A stretch of 64,000 nt of DNA. It comes from Epichloe hybrida (taxonomy: Eukaryota; Ascomycota; Sordariomycetes; Hypocreales; Clavicipitaceae). Location of the stretch: positions 1,674,001-1,738,000 of the forward strand of contig JAFEKR010000001.1 of assembly GCA_019022495.1 (NCBI GenBank), read 5' to 3'. A model generated the notes under the pieces. It ran no database searches, had not been told where the DNA came from, and saw only the letters and a list, made by a program, of their open reading frames with translations. Both the position numbers and the translations under genes were made by a program. Each line of letters begins with the position of its first letter. The first letter of the stretch is position 1. Positions 53,728 to 64,000 of the stretch are shown piece after piece.

Positions 53728-55522
53728 CGGGGCCATCGCGATGGCTAGATGATACGAGCAAGCAAGCGGGCTACGGGGTGCGGGCGTCCTAGAGCAGCTT
53801 TCAAGGAGTTTATGGTGGCGTCTTGATCCTCTTCATTTTGCTCATACAACTCTCGACCCCGTTCTATTCAAAAAGACAAACTGGGTTTGGTGACTCCACA
53901 GGAGCCTCAACTGAAGTTGCCTTTGAATTTGCGGCAAACTCAACGAATTTTACCTTGCCATACAACTCGAGGAAGCGGAAGAACGGGGCTACAGAAAGAA
54001 GTGCTTGCCAAACTTTCGCTGGTATTGCTTGACTACGAGAAACAAGACACTGGACCACGCCGGGTGGCAATGACGGAATGTTTGGTGATGACTCCTTGGT
54101 GCGACGGAGTTGGATAGGTATGTGGGCACACCAACGAGCTTTGGCCCGGTAATACACTTGCCGTCGAAGCACATGTGCGTAGCGACCGAAGTGCAGGAGG
54201 ATACGATGCGATGCAGGAAGCGGCAGACATTGCAAGCGGATTCTTTGACGCGCTCACTAATGACCACAATGACCACAATTAAAGCCGTTGGCCGACGAGA
54301 GGGGGTGATGGATGATGTTTAGAATCCCTCTGTCACGTCATAGATGGCCACATAATCAACTTTGTTTTCTCTTAAATCCAAACAGCATTGGAAAAAAAGA
54401 ATCCCAGTGGGAAGACTCGAGTGAAGGTTGTACTGCATTTGGATCCTCCTTGGACGAGCAACCTTGTTGGTATAAGATGCGCTGGTATCTGATGGATGAG
54501 TGGGGGAAAGTGGTTGTGGTGGAACCTGAACCTGGGAAGCTGGGGCTCCTTACGGAGTATGTAGTCCCGGTCTGGATCGTACATAGACCCTTTTACCCAT
54601 CTGGCGATGCCGTGGACTCGCTTGCGATATTACAGATGGGCTGTAGATGTTGTGGAGCACTCGTGGCCCAATGAGGGAGGCCAAGAATACTGCGATCCCA
54701 ACTCAGGAAATTGCGTGCGAGACGGACAACTTGGTACGGGCATTATGTGAGGGGAAATGAATGACACTCACTCTCACTAGCACCTTGTTGGGTTGCTCAC
54801 GATAACGGCTTCGCTAATGGGTTGCATGCATTGCTAATAGTTGACGCGGCCGGACTTACCGGTTGTATTTTCACGCGTACATATGGCGTTCTATGTCGCA
54901 TGGCCGGCCACAAATGATCTCACGAAAGCTCAAGGAGAGAGACGTGTCAAGGTTAGGCAAGGTGCTTTTCCCGTCCGTTACAATGGGCTGAGTTTACTTC
55001 TTAATCTCTTCTCTCTCCCCTCGTCCTGGCCCCCCGTTTCCCCCTCTCCCCCTCTCCTCCTTTCTCTCTTTTTCTTCTTAGATGCCCCAGCTTCGTTCTG
55101 CCTATCGTCTAATGGTGTATTGTTTGCTCGATTGAAAACTTGAGGCTTCCTCGCTGTTATTCTCTGAGCCGTGATCGACAACATCTGGGGAAACGGAACT
55201 CGATTTTGTATTAGCTCGGAAGCTTCTGGCAAACGCCCCCCCTGTCCCACCCCCCCCCCAACGCGCGCTTCTTTCATCACCCCGCTTTCTGAGTCGTACG
55301 TTTGGCCCCACCATAGCTCCCCGCTCGCAAAAGGCGCACGCACCCAGGGTGATCGAGCAACCACCCGAGATTGGGATTTTGTGCTTTTGCTGGTTTGCGA
55401 GATATTTAAATACCCTGAGGAGGAAGCGCCCTTGATCCGAGATTTCCCCTGTTTAATCCTGCTTTACGTGGGAAATGATCGACTACTGACCTGCTGCTTT
55501 TGCAGAGACGACGATACATACC
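53728..55522. promoter_or_regulatory. Intergenic; glycogen phosphorylase promoter region
   Basis: 1.8 kb with no convincing gene. A pyrimidine tract at about 54,995-55,080, with two CCCCT cores (stress-response-element-like) near 55,040-55,055, and a C-rich run at 55,239-55,260 lie upstream of the glycogen phosphorylase start. CT-rich tracts are common in strong fungal promoters; the CCCCT motifs may be incidental to it. Confidence 0.45.
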
Positions 55523-58500
55523 ATGGCGACTGAACAGCAGCGACTGCCGACGAGGGAGAGACGCCCCTCCACTGGAGCTCCCATTGTGGACATTACCGGC
55601 GGGGTTGGGCCCGCAGGCATCTCTCGTCCCAAGCACAAACGAACATTTACTGGCTTTGGTGCCGGGGAGATCAAGAGTGTCGAAGGTATGTGTGTCTCCA
55701 GCGTTGTTTCTTTCTCCTTCTTCCTCGTTGGTGCTGCCGGCCTTCGTTTGTGGTGCACAATGCGTGATACATGTTTAGGATCAAGTATACCAAGCGCGGG
55801 CATCCGCATCTACTGCGTTGGACTGAGCTTTGTCTGACGGGGGAACCATGTACAAGCATCCATCCCCGAGCCCCAGCGTGAGGCTTGGCAACGAAACCAA
55901 GTAACCAGCTTCCGCGACAAAGATGGCTTCGAGCGAGAAGTCGTTCGACATGTGGAAACGACCCTGGCCCGAAGCATGTTCAATTGCGACGAGGTTGCAG
56001 CTTATTCGGCTACAAGCCTGACTTTCCGGGACCGTCTCATTATCGACTGGAATAAAACCCAGCAGCGGCAGACGTATTGTGACACCAAGAGAGTGTACTA
56101 TCTGAGTTTGGAGTTTTTGATGGGCAGAGCTTTGGATAATGCTATGCTGAATGTTGGCCTGAAGGACATTGCAAAAGGTCTGTCCGTTACTCTTCAGGGT
56201 CCAATTGATGATGGCCTTCTTCTGACTAACTTTGACTCGAATTAGATGGGCTGGATGAACTCGGCTTCAGGGTTGAAGACGTGATCAAACAGGAGCATGA
56301 TGCCGCCCTTGGAAATGGTGGCCTTGGCCGCTTGGCCGCTTGTTTCCTCGACAGCCTAGCTTCTTTGAACTTTCCTGCCTGGGGATACGGCCTGCGTTAT
56401 CGTTATGGCATCTTCAAGCAGGAGATCATCGATGGATATCAAGTCGAAGTTCCGGATTACTGGCTGGACTTTAACCCTTGGGAGTTCCCTCGCCACGATG
56501 TCAACGTTGATGTAAGTCGGCCCACCAAGATGTCTTGTTTATGGAATTTTCTGGCGCTGAAGCTTTGTTTCTGAACCCCAACTGTTATAGATTCAATTCT
56601 TTGGCCAAGTAAATAAATCTACCAACGCGGACGGCAAGACCCTTCATGTTTGGGAGGGAGGTGAGATTGTGCGGGCTGTGGCATACGACGTGCCCATCCC
56701 CGGATATGACACCCCTACCACCAATAATCTTCGTCTTTGGTCCAGCAAAGCCTCTGGCGGCGAGTTTGACTTCCAGAAGTTCAATAGCGGTGACTACGAG
56801 AGTTCCGTGGCGGACCAGCAACGCGCCGAAACCATCAGTGCTGTGCTATACCCCAACGATAACCTTGAGCGAGGCAAAGAACTTCGTTTGAAGCAGCAGT
56901 ACTTCTGGGTTGCCGCATCCCTGTACGATATTGTCCGCCGATTCAAGAAGTCGAAGCGACCTTGGAAGGAGTTTTCCGACCAGGTTGCTATCCAGCTCAA
57001 CGACACGCATCCTACGCTGGCCATTGTTGAGTTGCAGCGTATCTTGGTTGATATTGAAGGCCTCGAGTGGGATATTGCGTGGGACATTGTCACCAACACG
57101 GTCAGTAGTAGTGCTTCATCCCCAACAAACCTTCATGATGAGTAAGAAGACTCTGTTTACTAGTCAACACTGACACGTCAGATATGTGTAGTTTGGGTAC
57201 ACCAACCACACTGTCCTCCCAGAGGCATTAGAGAAGTGGCCCGTCGGTCTGTTCCAGCACCTTCTCCCGCGTCACCTCCAAATCATCTACGATATCAACC
57301 TCTATTTCCTCCAAATGATCGAGAAGACTTTCCCCAACGACAGGGACATTCTCCGCCGCGTGTCCATTATTGAAGAGTCACAGCCCAAGATGGTCCGCAT
57401 GGCATTCCTCGCCATCGTCGGCTCCCACAAGGTCAACGGCGTAGCCGAACTCCACTCTGATTTGATCAAGACCACCATCTTCAAAGACTTTGTTGAGATT
57501 TACGGCCCAGACAAGTTCACCAATGTCACCAACGGCATTACGCCACGACGATGGCTGCACCAGGCCAATCCACGGCTCTCAGAGCTTATTGCGTCCAAGT
57601 GTGGTGGACACGAGTTCCTCAAAGACCTGACGCTCCTGAACAGACTAGAGCAGCACGTAGAGGACAAGGAGTTCCGTCGGGAGTGGGCAGAGATCAAGTA
57701 CGCCAACAAAATCCGCCTCGCCAAACACATCAAGGACACGACTGGTGTTGTGGTCAACCCCTCGTCCCTCTTCGACGTGCAGGTCAAGCGCATCCACGAA
57801 TACAAGCGTCAGCAGCTCAACATCTTTGGCGTCATTCATCGTTATCTCTCCCTCAAAGCCATGAGCCCCGAGGAAAGAAAGAAGCAGCTTCCCCGTGTGT
57901 CCATCTTTGGCGGGAAAGCCGCCCCTGGGTACTGGATGGCCAAGCAAATTATTCACCTGATCAACGCCGTCGGAGCTGTCGTCAACAAGGACGCAGATAT
58001 CGGTGATCTCCTCAAAGTCATTTTCTTGGAGGACTACAACGTGAGCAAGGCAGAAATCATCTGTCCTGCTTCGGATATCAGCGAACATATCTCAACTGCT
58101 GGAACCGAGTACGTAGACTCTTCTCTCTCCCCCCTTTTCTTTCCCCTTTTCGAGTCATGAGACTGGGGTCAAAGTTCACCAAAACAAAACCTGTCATCTG
58201 TTGCAATTGGAAAGCGAATTGACATGGCAAACAGAGCTTCTGGAACCAGTAACATGAAATTTGTGCTCAACGGCGGTCTCATCATTGGCACATGCGACGG
58301 AGCCAACGTAAGTTCCCTCCACGACGGCAACATACATGTGAAAACCATGTCTGGGGTCAATGCAGCAGCCCAACCCATCTGACAAAATGCCTAGATTGAA
58401 ATCACCCGTGAAATCGGCGAGAGCAACATCTTTCTCTTCGGCAATCTCGCCGAGGACGTCGAGGATCTCCGCCACGCGCACACGTACGGATCGCACAGCA

Positions 58501-58805
58501 TCGACCCAGACTTGGACAAGGTATTCAACGAGATTGAAAAGGGCACGTTCGGCACGCCGCATGACTTTGGGGCCATGATAGGCGCGGTCCGCAACCACGG
58601 AGATTATTACCTGGTGTCAGACGACTTCCACAGCTACATTGAGACGCACCGTCTCGTGGATGACGCGTATCGAAACCAGGATGAATGGATCGCCAAGTGC
58701 ATCACGTCTGTGGCACGCATGGGCTTCTTCACGAGCGATCGGTGCATCAACGAGTATGCCGAGGAAATTTGGAATGTGGAACCTCTTGCTGTGGAGAGAA
58801 ACTGA
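55523..58805 (+). CDS. GPH1: Glycogen phosphorylase
   Basis: Releases glucose-1-phosphate from glycogen with inorganic phosphate and pyridoxal phosphate. Seven exons (55,523-55,685; 55,857-56,177; 56,246-56,511; 56,591-57,100; 57,192-58,108; 58,235-58,307; 58,395-58,805) sum to 2,661 nt, 886 aa. Motifs: [89 protein letters not shown]. The cofactor Lys is in [15 protein letters not shown], carried on the 73-bp exon 6. The N-terminal tail [18 protein letters not shown] aligns with the yeast segment whose Thr is phosphorylated to activate the enzyme, so similar control is likely. The ATG at 55,523 sits in ACCATGG. Confidence 0.96.
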
Positions 58806-59490
58806 ACCATGGTCCAAGGGGACTTTTTATTCTTGGTCCCTTGAGAAAGGAGATGAGAGTACGTACTATAGTCTGTGGGGGTTGTCGTGGGCTTGTTTCA
58901 AGGGGTTACATGACGGGAAAGAAACACCCTACTTGCGGACAGAATTTACACGAGATTTTCCTAGCGTCGGTGTTGGAATTCAAGACTTTGCGATACAGGG
59001 TGTGGACGAGCACAAGCAAGTTGCAGCGGACATGTGAATGCCACAATTGAGTGCGCTTGATGATGAAATGCGGGCTAATGAGTCCCCTGGGCGAGTCCCC
59101 TGGGCAAGTCCCCTCCGGTTCGTTTGACGGACTATGTATGTACTTGCGGTCTGCAAATCTCGCGACTGCGTCGTCACTTGACATTGTTGGCGAGATGAGC
59201 AAGTCATGGATGGCCCTTGACCTCTACGCGAGCGACCCCAGATGTCTGTATGTATGTACATACCAACGAGCTTGCATCGATAAGCGTAATCCTTGCCCAC
59301 AAGCAATTCGCAAAAAAGCGGTATAGTCTAGCGCGGGAAGTCGATGTCGGTGATGATTGTTGGCATTGGGGGGGCTCTCCTGCCAAGGCGAATCGAATTG
59401 TGAACAAAGTAAAGGTTCGGGGTTGTCTCGCGGAGCATTTCTTCCATGATGGAGCCACCAACCCACCCGTATCGATTGTGCACTGAGGCC
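58806..59490. other. 3' region of glycogen phosphorylase up to a transposon edge
   Basis: GC-normal DNA, no gene recognised. Contains a tandem repeat GAGTCCCCTGGGC (59,080-59,114, about 2.7 copies). Confidence 0.5.
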
Positions 59491-62400
59491 TGTTAAGGTG
59501 GGGAATGTATTAGGTAATGGATAATCATAGTTATATAGGGCTACACTAGCTAGAGAACTTAAGGAATATAAGCATTATTTACCCTATTAACTTTTAGTTA
59601 ACTTTTATAGTAATAAGACTAGGACCTGTTATATTTATTAAATAAACTTAGTTTTAAAATAATTAATAACTAAATAATAATCCATTATAGCTAAGAAGCT
59701 ATCTAAATAATTAAATAACTAACATAATAGGATTAGGAAATTAAGATAGAGTGCTACAGACCTATTAGGATAGCTATGGTTATAATGCAATAAAGATTAA
59801 CTAATAAAGCTATAGTTACTATTAATAAATAAAGAGAATCTCTAGCTATAGTTAGGAATCTTTTTATTAGATAAAGCAAGAATACCTTAAGCTATAGCAT
59901 AAGGCTAGATAGAATATAAAACTATAGGATTATAAAGAAACTTATAACTATTAGGAATAACCTCTATTAGGAATTTAATATTCTAGATAGCACTTAGATA
60001 GGAAAGATAGCTATAATAATAATTAAACCCCCTTAGAGAATATTAGATAGTAAGAAAGTTAGGAATAAATTTAAGAAACTATAGAAGTTAAAGACCTAGT
60101 TTAGTTATAGTAACTAGCTAGAACCCCTTATTATAGAATAACTCCCTAGATAGTATACTAGGGAATAAATAATATTTATAGAAGGACACTATTAGACTAG
60201 AGTTATAAACTTATAGTTTAAAATGCTTATATTAAGCATACTTAAATAGGGGAACTAGAAGCTAGGAATCCCTATTTATATACTTAGTAAAGATAGGAAT
60301 TTAATAATTATATAATATTAGATAATAGACATTACTAGATATAACCTTAAACCTTAAGGGAATTTCTAACTATAGATTTTAGACTACTAATTAAAAACCT
60401 AGTATAGGAAAACATATTTTTAAACTTAGCTAAATTATATTATTACTACCTATAACTTTATATATATATAACACTATAGCGCTAAGCTAAGAAAGTGCCT
60501 AGTAAATAACTTTAGATATAAGGATTAAACCTTATAGTTTTTAGGCCCTTCTAAGAGGCACTTAGAGGTTAAAATCCTAGGTTTATGCTTATAATTATGC
60601 TATAATACACTACGCTATACACAGACTATAGCCTTACTTTTACCTTACTTTTATCTTTACTTTTTTGCTTATAGGTAACTCTAATTAGTAAGTATAGTGT
60701 AAAATAAAATAATATACTATGTAAAATAGTAAATTTTATAAGGGATACTTACCTAATATTAGGATTTACTTTATATAGAGAAAGGTAGCTTATAAATAAG
60801 GGAAGGATAGAAGGTTTTAGGAAAGGAAAAAGGGAGATAGACTTTTCTTTTAGTTTTTCTTTTATCTTAATAATCTAATAAACTATTAAGAGAGGTAGTA
60901 ATAAAATTTAAGTTTATTTTTAGTAAAACACTATCTTTTTTTACTAAAGAGATTTCCTAGTAGTATTTTATATATTTACCTATTTTCTTTTTTTCCTAGA
61001 CTAAGATAACTTCTAATTTAGTTATAAATTTAGTCTTTAGATTCCTATTAGACTTAACTTAACTATAAATAAGTTAAAATCCTAGTATAAGTTTTTAAAA
61101 TAACCTTATATAAGAACATTTAAATATTTAGACTTAAGAGAAACTAGAACTAAGTTTAGATATAGAACTAGATAGGGACTTATTAGAATACCTTCTAAGC
61201 CTAGAATATTTCCCTCTATGTATTTTTCTAGGTAAAGCTATACTTCTAGAATTCTATTCTTTATTAATTAAACTAGCTAAGAAGGTTAATACTAGGAAAA
61301 CTAGATAACTTACTATAATAAATAACCCTTTTTTCTCTATAGCTATTTCTATAGCACTTACTAGCGTTACCTTTTTAGGACTTCTAAAAGATAGGCTAGT
61401 AATAAAGTATATAAAATATTATTAAATAATAGTAGCTATATTAAATGTTCTAAAAGATTATATAGATATATTTACTTAACATATCTTTATCTAGGGCCTT
61501 AGAGGTAAAGCGGAAATATAGTACTAAGATCTAGATTTTAAAGATTATAATTAGATAAACATAGCTAATAAGTTTTTAAAAAAGTTTAATAAGCTAGACT
61601 CTCTCTTTAAAATAGCGTTATAGAAGGAGGTAATTAGTTTTACCTATGAAAAAGGTAAGACACTAAAGTCTTATATTTATTAGGTAAAATAAATTATATC
61701 TAAGGTGAAATCCAAAATATAATAGATATTATTTACTAATTTTATTTCTAACCTAGTAAATAAAGACATAGACATATAACTTTAAGAAAGAATATCTAAT
61801 TATTTATTTTCTTTAGAGAAATAGATAAGTAATATAGTATCTAAGGATCTAACTATATTAGACCTTAAAGTTATTTTATATAACTATTATTTATTTACTT
61901 CTAAGAAGATTTCTTAGTTAAGCAAAAAAGCTATTACACTAGTAAACCCTTTTTAGTAGTAAATAGAGAAATAGGTAAAATATAATAGAGAAAAAGATAA
62001 GTAAATGTTAGAATTAGTTTAATAACTTAAGGCATTCTAAGCTTAAATTGCTAATAATATAAACCAAATAGCTAGATAATATAACTAGCAAAAATACAGT
62101 TTAAATAACACTTCCTAATCCCCTAGAAAATAAGCTAATATAACTAATTCCTTTAGAAAGGGAGATCTAGACTTTTACTAGTGCTTTAAATGTAAAGAAT
62201 AGGGCTATATAGGATATAACTATACTTCTAAGGATAAATATTTAATAGCTAATAAGAATAAATAATAAGAATAGTGGTTTTAGAATAGACTCTAAATAAA
62301 GAGGGAGTAATAATAAGAATTAGAAAACTAAATAAAGGCTAACTATATAGGAGATCTTAGGATAGACTAGATTTTACCTCTAGGATTTATTCTAATTCTA

Positions 62401-64000
62401 AAAGCGCTATCTTGCTTTATAGTCTTAATAAACTATCACTCCCTAAGTTATATTATAAACTAAGATAAAATCAGTTACGTAAGTGCTATAGCTAAAACAA
62501 TAAAAGATAAAGGGAAGGCCCCTAAACTAGTATAGATAAGGGGATAAAATAAAAGAATTACTAAACCTATAGCTAAACTAGGTATAGTTATAGATAAATG
62601 ATTTTAGAATTAGATTTAAGAACTTCTAGATTCTAATAACACATAGGAAAGTAGTTTAGAGAAGACTTAATAATAATCTTAACTAATCTAAGAACTAACT
62701 AAAATAGAGTTCTAGAGGTTATTACTAGCTTTAAGACCTTATTTAAAGAAACCTATAACACTAGCCTAGAAACTAGTAGTTTTAACCTTACCTTATAAAG
62801 TGGTAATAAAAGATATTAGATTAAAAGTACCCTAGCGAAAACTTAATTTAGAAAACATCTAGGCTATAGAAAAATATAATATCCTAGCTTTTAATCTAGG
62901 AAAACACTTAGGAGAAACCACGGTTCCTATTATAGTATTATAACTTTTATAATTAGCTTTAATTATCTATTATTAGATAAGACACTTAATATAATACTAG
63001 TAAAAACTAAAGGGTAATAAGGTAAAGTTAATTATATCTTATTTAATAAAACTATACTAGGAAGCGCTAAACCTAATAACTTCTAAATCTTTAGGAGTAG
63101 TAAACGCTATAGTAACATAAAATAATATTATAAGATTAGAAGGCGAAGTTCTTATATCTTTAGAATATATTACAATATATATTAAAGGTATATAATATAA
63201 CTTAGCCTTAGTTAATAGAGGATTAAGTGTAAAACTAGTTAGCAAGAACTACTTAGTAAAACATAGGCTCCCTATAGTATAACTTAAAGAAAAGAGATTT
63301 ATTTAGATAGTAAATAACGCTAAATAGCTAATTTATCTATATGCTTATCTAAGAGTTATTATAGGAGGAATTTTAGCCCTAGTAAAATATTATATTATAC
63401 TTGCTTAATAAGACTAGGAAATCTTACTAGGGAAGGTTTAGCTTTATTATATTAATGTAATTAAATACTATAGTAAAGAGAAAATTACTATTACTAGGAC
63501 TAAGGGATAAACTTAAACTCTCTTACTATATTTATATCTAGACTTATTTTAGAATAAGAATAGGAGAAACACTTAATTACCTTAGAGAATATAACTAAAT
63601 AAGGCTATAGAGTTTATTAAGGATAATTAAGAGATCCTAGAAGAAGTAAAGGAGATCCTAAATAAGCTAACTTCTTAAATAGAAGATAAAGTTTTAGAAA
63701 ACTAATTACTATAAATAATAACTCTAGTAATTATCCGCGAAAAGAACTTATTATTATAATCACATTAGATAATTTTAGAATAATAGAATTTAATTAAATA
63801 CTATTAGAGAATACTTAGGGAATAAGCCCTTATTAAGGACTCTATTAGGAAGATAAGTAAACTAAAGGGAAAATTAATTTAGAGGATAGTAAGGATAAAT
63901 AACCATAGGTTTCTAACCTAGGTAACTAAATAATAAAGGATAATATTAACGTTAGGATAGACAAACCTAGAATAATATTAACTACTATAGTTCTCTAGAG
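59491..64000 (+). mobile_element. Ty3/gypsy-type element, gag and protease part, RIP-inactivated
   Basis: The compartment switches here. TGTTAAGGTGGGGAATG at 59,491 looks like an unmutated LTR tip, and within 40 bp the DNA becomes AT-rich. On the plus strand a gag zinc knuckle is recognisable at about 62,178-62,220: CFKCKE-stop-GYIGYNY, which is CFKCxxWGHxGxxC after G-to-A and C-to-T changes at Trp, His and Cys codons. Around 63,190-63,250, LALVNRGLSVKLVS could be the protease segment (LVDTGAxxNLIS). The element runs off the right edge, so its class (gypsy by gag-protease style) and length stay open. Confidence 0.65.

Noticed and set aside
54312..54674. 120-codon plus-strand frame upstream of glycogen phosphorylase
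   Set aside because: Promoter-region position and no similarity I can recognise; kept as intergenic.
1..64000. CRISPR arrays or prokaryote-type operons
   Set aside because: No regularly spaced direct repeats, and the genes have spliceosomal introns, so the DNA is eukaryotic.

Overview
The window is chromosomal DNA of a filamentous ascomycete, most likely Sordariomycetes and probably Hypocreales. Evidence for this: short spliceosomal introns of about 60-110 bp with GT..AG ends and CTAAC-like branch sites; a group III fungal G-alpha subunit; a fungal three-domain FOX2; and AT-rich blocks whose mutations are C-to-T and G-to-A, as expected of repeat-induced point mutation (RIP). The species cannot be fixed from the sequence alone.

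The DNA falls into two compartments. AT-rich, gene-free blocks (about 1-1,490, 2,790-12,600, 14,084-28,400 and 59,510-64,000) hold dead retrotransposons full of stop codons. In the block at 14,084-28,531 I could resolve a nest: a Ty1/copia element on the minus strand (267-bp LTRs, target duplication GTTAC) split by a Ty3/gypsy element on the plus strand (270-bp LTRs, target duplication CATTA), plus a small 647-bp element with terminal direct repeats (target duplication CTAAG). The copia element interrupted a CorA-like membrane protein gene whose two pieces survive at about 13,532-14,083 and 28,532-28,864. In both large elements the mutations fade out inside the outermost part of each LTR.

The gene-rich compartment (about 28,530-59,490) has ordinary GC content and holds nine intact protein genes and one tRNA: FOX2 (peroxisomal beta-oxidation, +), a membrane-anchored RNF216-like RBR ubiquitin ligase (-), a TDA10/glycerate-kinase-like kinase (+), an ECM11-domain protein (-), an SRF1-like membrane regulator of phospholipase D (+), cullin-1 (+), AVL9 (-), intron-containing tRNA-Arg(UCU) (+), a GNA-3-type G-alpha subunit (+) and glycogen phosphorylase (+). 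For the intron-containing genes, exon joins were worked out by hand and the summed exon lengths keep frame: FOX2 901 aa, TDA10 297 aa, CUL1 774 aa, AVL9 768 aa, G-alpha 355 aa, glycogen phosphorylase 886 aa. The SRF1-like model (383 aa) has an uncertain donor.

The genes are housekeeping and signalling loci, not a metabolic cluster. Loose functional links are cAMP signalling next to glycogen breakdown (G-alpha beside glycogen phosphorylase) and two ubiquitin-ligase components (RBR ligase and cullin-1). I found no CRISPR array, no secondary-metabolite cluster and no clearly new multi-gene system. The points most worth a second look are the nested, dated-by-RIP insertion in the CorA-like gene, the lightly mutated small element, a hairpin at 50,024-50,133, a membrane segment inside an RBR ligase and a 4-residue tandem duplication in cullin-1.
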